This document shows positions 21,664 to 25,698 of a stretch of DNA of 25,698 nt, piece after piece. The position numbers and the translations under genes were made by a program. The stretch spans positions 1 to 25,698 of the forward strand of contig DATJFD010000062.1 of NCBI GenBank assembly GCA_035495855.1, written 5' to 3'. The notes beneath the pieces were generated by a model that had not been told where the DNA came from, did no database searches, and was given only the letters and a program-made list of their open reading frames with translations. Origin of the DNA: JAHFIW01 sp035495855. Lineage in GTDB: Bacteria; Patescibacteriota; Patescibacteriia; SG8-24. The stretch's first letter is position 1. Every line of letters begins with the position of its first letter.

Positions 21664-22527
21664 ATGGACCTCAAAAGGATCGACGCGCACAGCCACATCA
21701 ATTTCAACGCCTACAAGGACGACGCCGAGGAGGTCATCCGCCGGGCCGCCGAGGACGGCACCGGCATGCTCGCCGTCGGCTCGCAGATCACGACGAGCGA
21801 ACGGGCCGTCGAGTACGCCAAGATGCATGACGGCATCTGGGCGGTCGTCGGGCTGCATCCCACGCACCTCTACGACCATTTCGTCGACGAGCAGGAGATC
21901 CACTACAAGAGCCGCAACGAGACCTTCGATCCCGAAGCCTACCGGGCCCTCGTGAAAAGCTCGCCCAAGGTCGTCGGCATCGGCGAATGCGGCCTCGATT
22001 ATTACCGCCTGCCGGACGGCGCGGACCACGACGCCATCAAGCAGAAGCAGCACGACACGTTCCGGGAGCAGCTCGACCTCGCCCATGAGCTCGACCTGCC
22101 GGTGATGATCCACTGCCGCGACGCCCACGGCGACGTGGCGGCCATCCTCGAGGACTACCGCGACCGCGGCAGGCCGCTGCGCGGCGACATCCATTGCTTC
22201 ACCGGCACCTGGGCGGAGGCGGAGCGCTACCTCGCGCTCGGTTTCTACATCTCCTTCACCGGCATCGTCACCTTCCCGCCCAGGAAGGCCGAACAGGAGA
22301 AAGGGGAGACGCTCGCCGACGTCGCCCGCCGCGTCCCGCTCGACAGGCTGCTCATCGAGACCGACGCCCCCTACCTCGCCCCCGTCCCGCACCGCGGCGA
22401 ACGCAACGAACCCGCCTACGTCAAACACGTCGGCGCCTTCATAGCCCACGCCAAAGGCCTCGAGACCGCCGAGGTCGAAGCCCGCACCCTGCAGAACACC
22501 AAAGACCTGTTCCGACTGAAGTTCTAA
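21664..22527 (+). CDS. TatD family metal-dependent hydrolase (copy 2)
   Basis: 287 aa. Same fold and ligand set as the preceding gene: H9 and H11 (RIDAHSHINF, with Ser instead of Cys between them), GIGECGLDYYRLP, VMIHCRDAHGDV, DIHCFTGTW and LIETDAPYLAPVPHRGERNEP, the last block closer to classical TatD/YcfH than in copy 1. It differs from copy 1 by insertions near residues 70-90 (HLYDHFVDEQEIHYKSRNET) and 215-225, so this is an old duplication rather than a recent one. ATG follows a heptamer array; no Shine-Dalgarno sequence. A terminator-like hairpin follows 36 nt after the stop. Confidence 0.93.
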   Translation: MDLKRIDAHSHINFNAYKDDAEEVIRRAAEDGTGMLAVGSQITTSERAVEYAKMHDGIWAVVGLHPTHLYDHFVDEQEIHYKSRNETFDPEAYRALVKSSPKVVGIGECGLDYYRLPDGADHDAIKQKQHDTFREQLDLAHELDLPVMIHCRDAHGDVAAILEDYRDRGRPLRGDIHCFTGTWAEAERYLALGFYISFTGIVTFPPRKAEQEKGETLADVARRVPLDRLLIETDAPYLAPVPHRGERNEPAYVKHVGAFIAHAKGLETAEVEARTLQNTKDLFRLKF

Positions 22528-22563
22528 ATCGCAGCATCGAAGCCGAGCTTAGAGATCCTGCGA

Positions 22564-22619
22564 GAAATCCGGCCCGAGGAGATGAGACAGTGCTCCGTCT
22601 CTGAGGCCGGATTTCTTTA
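22564..22619 (+). terminator. Long-stem terminator after tatD copy 2
   Basis: Perfect 11-bp stem GAAATCCGGCC (22564-22574) with GGCCGGATTTC (22605-22615), enclosing a second small stem GAGAC/GTCTC, followed by TTTAT. The long enclosed loop is unusual for a plain terminator. Confidence 0.65.
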
Positions 22620-22662
22620 TCGTTCCATCTAACACCGGGAAACATCCTTGCCGACAGCGCAG

Positions 22663-22750
22663 GCCGGGCCGGGCAGGTCACGCGGCGACCATTTCAGGAC
22701 CCATGGGATTATGGGTCCTGGGTCGCCGCTGGCCTGACCGGACGGCCGGC
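22663..22750. other. Long multi-segment hairpin in the 328-nt spacer downstream of tatD 2
   Basis: The spacer 22528-22855 holds no gene that I can support. Its centre folds in nested segments: AGGACCCAT/ATGGGTCCT (22696-22719), GCGGCGACC/GGTCGCCGC (22682-22729), GGTCA/TGACC (22676-22739) and GCCGG/CCGGC (22663-22750). The arms are interrupted by small internal loops, as in a structured RNA or a mobile palindromic repeat. No promoter is evident next to it and it matches no RNA family that I recognise. Confidence 0.7.
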
Positions 22751-22810
22751 TCCACTGCTTGAGGGGCGCACTAAAAACTTCCGAAAAAATACGGAAGCCA
22801 GCAAAAAGTA

Positions 22811-22842
22811 AAGAGGCCGGTCACAAGCGTGACCGGCCTCTT
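22811..22842 (-). terminator. Terminator of the J-domain protein gene
   Basis: Perfect 14-bp stem AAGAGGCCGGTCAC/GTGACCGGCCTCTT with a 4-nt loop. On the minus strand it is followed by TACTTTTTGC. A second small hairpin, CTTCCG/CGGAAG (22778-22797), lies beyond it. Confidence 0.88.
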
Positions 22843-22855
22843 AAGCGTCCCTAGA

Positions 22856-24334
22856 CTACTTCTTCAGCGCCTCGAGCTGCGACCGGAAGTCCTTCGACCC
22901 CGTGCTGCCGCCCTTGGCCTCGCCCTTCTTGCTGCCGCCCTTGGCCGCCGCCTTCGCACGCTGCAGGTCGCCCTTCGCGTACTTGAGGTGGAACTTCTGA
23001 ACCTGGTCGCCCAGCTTCAGGAACTCCTCGACGGACAGCTTGGCGTGGTTCGCAGCCGCCTCGAGCAGCTCCATCTCCTCGTCCTTGGGGGACTCGGCGA
23101 CGGCGTCGCTCGCTGCGGTGGCCTCGGCGACGGGCGCCTCGACCGGGGCCGGGATGGTGGGAACGTCGTTCTGCGAGAGAACGGGCTCCTCCACCTTCGG
23201 CTCCTCCGTCACGACGGGCGCGGCCTCGGCCTTGGGGGCCTCGGTCTCGACCTTCACGACGGGAATCTGCTGCCGCTGCTCGTTGCGCTCCTTGCGGGGC
23301 TTGCGGTCGCGCTTCCTGCCGTTGCCGGCGTTCTGCGCTTCCTTGTTCCCTTCGGGAGCCCCCTCGGCCTTCGGAGCCTCGGCGCGCTCGCTCTTGCCCT
23401 TCTTCCGGGCGATGAGCTCGAGCGCCTTCTCCTTGGCCGTACCCAGGGCCTCGAAGAAGAACTCGGCGTTCTTCTTCACCGGCAGCGGGAGCTTGTCCGC
23501 GCCGCCGAAGTCCTGGGCCACCTTGTCCGGGTGGAGGTCGATCGCCATGCGGCGGTAGGCCTTGTTGACCTCGTCCTCGGTGGAGGACTCGGTCACCATG
23601 ACCTTCGCGTCCGGGCCGGAGAGCACCTCGTAGATGTTCCGGTACTCGGACGTGACCTCGATGTCGGCGTCGGTCTTCGGCATGCCGATGACCCCCGGCT
23701 TCTTGGTCGCGGCCCGCACGACGACGTGCTTGAGGTCGGCCTCGAACACCTCGCCGAGCTTCTCGCCCAGGCGCATCAGACCCTTGCCGGTCTGCTGCTC
23801 CACCCCGATCGGGATGGCGAAGGCGACGTTGCCGGCCTCGCGGAGGAGGCAGGCGTGCGGCTTGCCCGGGACCACGGTGGTGCCGTTGTCCGGGAAGACC
23901 GCGCGGCCCTCGTGGAAGGCGATGAGCCGCGCGTCCTGACCCTCACGACCCCGCTTCTGTTCGAAGTTGAGGGTCACGACGAGGCAGGAGCGCAGCTCCT
24001 CCACCGGGATCCACTCCTTGGGGGAGAGGGTCATCGGCAGGGTGGGGAGGGCGAGACCGAACGGCCCCCGCGAGTTCTCGCGGAACTTCACCGAGCACTG
24101 GTACTTCTTGCCGGGGACCGGCTTGAAGCGCAGCGACTTGGGGAAGATGACCGTGCCGTCCTGGAGGTACGACACGATGCGGGCGCCCGAGCCGAAGTCC
24201 TTCTTCACGAAGATGACTTCCATCTGCTCGCCCTTGCTGTAGGTCTTGCTGCGGTCGCGGTTCTGGCCGCGGTCGCGGTTGCGGTCGTTGTTCCGGTTGC
24301 CGTGCTGGCGGTTCTGGTTCTGATCGTTGCTCAT
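22856..24334 (-). CDS. J-domain protein with duplicated N-terminal beta modules and long disordered linker
   Basis: 492 aa, no close family recognised as a whole. Residues 1-36 are a disordered Asn/Arg/Asp/Gln-rich tail. Two related modules follow: about 48-101 (GARIVSYLQDGTVIFP, PGKKYQC) and about 130-178 (DARLIAFHEGRAVFP, PGKPHAC), suggestive of small beta-barrels. A J-domain-like segment spans about 231-308, with the diagnostic HPDK at 268-271 after NKAYRRMAIDL. A charged Ala/Pro/Glu linker (about 312-430) leads to a helical end with SVEEFLKLGDQVQKFHL and a basic tail. HPDK implies interaction with an Hsp70 such as DnaK. The basic low-complexity ends and the beta modules suggest RNA or ribosome binding (inference). 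Good Shine-Dalgarno sequence GAGGAG. Monocistronic. Confidence 0.8.
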   Translation of the reverse strand: MSNDQNQNRQHGNRNNDRNRDRGQNRDRSKTYSKGEQMEVIFVKKDFGSGARIVSYLQDGTVIFPKSLRFKPVPGKKYQCSVKFRENSRGPFGLALPTLPMTLSPKEWIPVEELRSCLVVTLNFEQKRGREGQDARLIAFHEGRAVFPDNGTTVVPGKPHACLLREAGNVAFAIPIGVEQQTGKGLMRLGEKLGEVFEADLKHVVVRAATKKPGVIGMPKTDADIEVTSEYRNIYEVLSGPDAKVMVTESSTEDEVNKAYRRMAIDLHPDKVAQDFGGADKLPLPVKKNAEFFFEALGTAKEKALELIARKKGKSERAEAPKAEGAPEGNKEAQNAGNGRKRDRKPRKERNEQRQQIPVVKVETEAPKAEAAPVVTEEPKVEEPVLSQNDVPTIPAPVEAPVAEATAASDAVAESPKDEEMELLEAAANHAKLSVEEFLKLGDQVQKFHLKYAKGDLQRAKAAAKGGSKKGEAKGGSTGSKDFRSQLEALKK

Positions 24335-24567
24335 GGGGTAGCTCCTCTTGTCCGTGTGCGCTTGCGCGCGTTGGTGTACCCTTGCGGGCGTTCAGCGTAC
24401 CGTCGCGGACCTTCCGCGAGCGGCTTCCAGCATGCATCGGCGACCACCGCCGAGGCATCGATGCGGGCCGTCCTTGCGGGCGGCCGGGAAAGCGATGTTC
24501 GGCGAAGACCTCCTTTGTTGAAGTAGTCGTGGGTTGTAAGGACCGTGCGGCACTCTTCGTGCAGCGT
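24335..24567 (-). promoter_or_regulatory. Long structured 5' leader of the J-domain gene
   Basis: About 233 nt between the predicted transcription start and the ATG. On the minus strand it holds small stems TCGCGGA/TCCGCGA and CGGCG/CGCCG, a GGCCG/CGGCC pair, and an internal AAAGGAGG sequence with no start codon at a useful distance. Frames in this stretch show no recognisable protein, so I read it as an untranslated leader, possibly regulatory. Confidence 0.5.
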
Positions 24568-24573
24568 GGGAGA

Positions 24574-24602
24574 GGTATACCACAAAAAGACCTTTCTGTC
24601 AA
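24574..24602 (-). promoter_or_regulatory. Strong sigma70-type promoter of the J-domain gene
   Basis: On the minus strand: perfect -35 TTGACA (24597-24602), 17-nt spacer ending in TGG, -10 TATACC (24574-24579). It lies in an A/T-rich island within GC-rich surroundings. Confidence 0.75.
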
Positions 24603-24615
24603 TATGCTTTGACAG
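24596..24615. promoter_or_regulatory. Operator-like inverted repeat over the -35 of the J-domain promoter
   Basis: CTGTCAA-N6-TTGACAG, a perfect 7-bp dyad spanning the -35 box. Its size and spacing suit a dimeric helix-turn-helix repressor. It is not the CIRCE/HrcA element (TTAGCACTC-N9-GAGTGCTAA). Confidence 0.6.
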
Positions 24616-24705
24616 AAAAATAGCCTTAATAAAATGGCTTATTTCAGCCACATAATGATGACGACCCTCGGACCCTCACCGGGCTGCCGGGGCACGGCGG
24701 CACCG

Positions 24706-24734
24706 TTGACGGAAGCGTCGTTTTTTGCTAGACT
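24706..24734 (+). promoter_or_regulatory. Sigma70-type promoter of the right-edge gene
   Basis: -35 TTGACG (24706-24711), 17-nt spacer ending in TGC, -10 TAGACT (24729-24734). Predicted leader about 38 nt. Confidence 0.6.
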
Positions 24735-24754
24735 GGAGGGGAATCGAACTGGGG

Positions 24755-24770
24755 TATATTCGCGTATATT
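24755..24770 (+). promoter_or_regulatory. Paired TATATT boxes just before the right-edge gene
   Basis: TATATT at 24755-24760 and 24765-24770, 10 bp apart. The second is 8 nt before the ATG and could serve a near-leaderless start; the pair could also be part of an A/T-rich protein-binding site. Confidence 0.35.
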
Positions 24771-24778
24771 TTTCGTCT

Positions 24779-25698
24779 ATGGACAAGCCTTCTTCGGCTG
24801 AAAAGGCCGTCGAGCGTGCGAGAGGAGCCGTCAGCGACCAGATCGAAAGGATCGTGAAGATGGCGCGCAGCATGAAGATGGAGCCCGACCTCTCTCCCGT
24901 CTGGGACGGCGAGGAGTTCCGAGGGCTTCCGCCCGAAACGCAGGCCGAGGTCATCGCCAAGGCCAAGAAGGAAGGATACGCGACACCCGAACCGGCCGCC
25001 CCCGCGGCGCCGGAGCACAAGGAGTCGGAGCAGGACACCCGCACCGAGGGCGTCCGCGGCCAGATCACGCGCATCGCCAAGATGGCGCGGTCCATGAAGA
25101 TGGAACCCGACCTCTCGCCCGTATGGGACGGAGCGGATTTCAAGTCGCTGCCGGCGGATCTCCAGGATGCCGTCCGCGCCTGGGCCGCGGACCAGGGATT
25201 CCCCACGGGGACCGAGGCCGCCGCCGCCGAACCGGAACCCGCGTCGGAACCGGCCCCGCAGAGCCGCGAGACGCGCGAAACGAAGGAGCGCCGCGAGGGC
25301 CCCAAGAGGAAGTTCATGCGCTATCGGGTCCTCCAGGACAACGACGGTTTCGCCGTGCACGAGGACTACCAGGAGTGGGATGACGAAGCGAAGGCCTACC
25401 GAACGAAGACCCTCAAGACCTCCATCGGCTTCACCGGCCCACTGCTCGAAAAGCTGAACACGGACGCGGACGTCGCCGACACCGTCGCCGGGTTCGCCGG
25501 CCAGGTGCGCGGCGAGCTCGACGCGGACGGCGTGAAGATCTTCATCGACCGTCCCAAGAACGATCCCGAGAAGCTGTATCCGAAATGGAAATACACGCTG
25601 GAAGGGAAGACGGTCCAGGAACCGATCAAGCTCGATGACATCCCGCCGGAGCTCGTGACCCTGGTCAAGAGCGACAGGGATTACTTCCGGTCGCCCGC
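24779..25698 (+). CDS. Protein of unknown function with internal duplication (partial, runs off the right edge)
   Basis: 306 codons are visible from ATG 24779 without a stop. An approximately 45-residue unit is repeated with an offset of 74: residues 21-65 and 95-139 share KMARSMKMEPDLSPVWDG and end in a similar 'LPxxxQxxV' helix. Each unit is followed by a Pro/Ala/Glu-rich linker. After about residue 170 comes a basic patch (KERREGPKRKFMRYRV) and then a mixed alpha/beta region with DYQEWDDEAKAYRTKTLKTS and IFIDRPKND. No signal peptide or membrane helix. I do not recognise the family. It is divergent from the J-domain gene, with an approximately 200-nt A/T-containing regulatory space between them. 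The start has no Shine-Dalgarno sequence (context TCTATG). Confidence 0.75.
   Translation, partial: MDKPSSAEKAVERARGAVSDQIERIVKMARSMKMEPDLSPVWDGEEFRGLPPETQAEVIAKAKKEGYATPEPAAPAAPEHKESEQDTRTEGVRGQITRIAKMARSMKMEPDLSPVWDGADFKSLPADLQDAVRAWAADQGFPTGTEAAAAEPEPASEPAPQSRETRETKERREGPKRKFMRYRVLQDNDGFAVHEDYQEWDDEAKAYRTKTLKTSIGFTGPLLEKLNTDADVADTVAGFAGQVRGELDADGVKIFIDRPKNDPEKLYPKWKYTLEGKTVQEPIKLDDIPPELVTLVKSDRDYFRSP

Noticed and set aside
24392..24651. Short minus-strand open frames in the leader of the J-domain gene
   Set aside because: Three overlapping frames with no motif, basic low-complexity composition, no properly spaced ribosome binding site; better read as an untranslated leader.
24706..24726. 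Terminator reading of GACG-N4-CGTC followed by TTTTTT
   Set aside because: Only a 4-bp stem and no plus-strand gene upstream to terminate; the same bases form a much better -35 and spacer.
24737..24754. tRNA T-arm-like sequence on the minus strand (AGTTCGATTCC)
   Set aside because: The bases flanking the TTCGATT loop cannot pair as a T-stem and no acceptor or anticodon arm is present.

Overview
The window is a GC-rich, gene-dense bacterial chromosome segment with short intergenic spaces and ordinary codon use (TGA is a stop throughout). The gene content suggests a member of the Candidate Phyla Radiation / Patescibacteria. The pointers are a streamlined SUF operon built on SufB, SufD, SufS, SufU and SufC, a stand-alone ThiI without a rhodanese domain, a short MetRS, CvpA and TatD genes, and several small conserved proteins that I associate with that group (the 53-aa, 86-aa and 183-aa proteins). 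The lineage call is an inference; no rRNA or marker set is present to fix it.

Layout. (1) 1-6401, iron-sulfur cluster assembly: the tail of an Rrf2-type regulator, then sufB, sufD, sufS, sufU and sufC, a 53-aa His/Cys-rich protein, a MIP18/SufT-like protein, a PPC/DUF296 protein and a small membrane protein, closed by an intrinsic terminator at 6425-6454. (2) 6470-9710: three GT4-family glycosyltransferase paralogues chained by ATGA overlaps, facing a convergent debranching-type glycosidase (9707-10876, minus). (3) 10951-12709: leucyl aminopeptidase and a glutaredoxin. (4) 12806-15717, envelope and redox block: Fe/Mn superoxide dismutase (minus), a divergent CHRD/Cu-Zn-SOD-fold lipoprotein, and two lipoproteins with a complete CuA-type copper site. 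(5) 15890-22527: a conserved unknown protein, thiI, rsmI, metG, cvpA and two tandem tatD genes. (6) 22528-24778: a long structured intergenic region, a minus-strand J-domain protein with a duplicated N-terminal beta module, and its long leader and operator-like promoter. (7) 24779 to the right edge: a protein of unknown function with an internal duplication, cut by the window.

The genes fit together around iron-sulfur and sulfur chemistry (SUF; SufS can feed ThiI; glutaredoxin) and defence against oxygen (SOD, CHRD and copper lipoproteins).

The most unusual signal is in the spacers. Eight intergenic gaps are filled with locus-specific repeats of 7-bp period (one locus 7/8 bp). They begin at or just after a stop codon, often end within a few bases of the next start codon, and in several cases form inverted arms, two of them around a transcription terminator. 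Other suf spacers carry two different REP-like palindromic or repeated motifs. Many genes lack a Shine-Dalgarno sequence, and several have an extended -10 box exactly 9 nt before the ATG, which suggests leaderless mRNAs.
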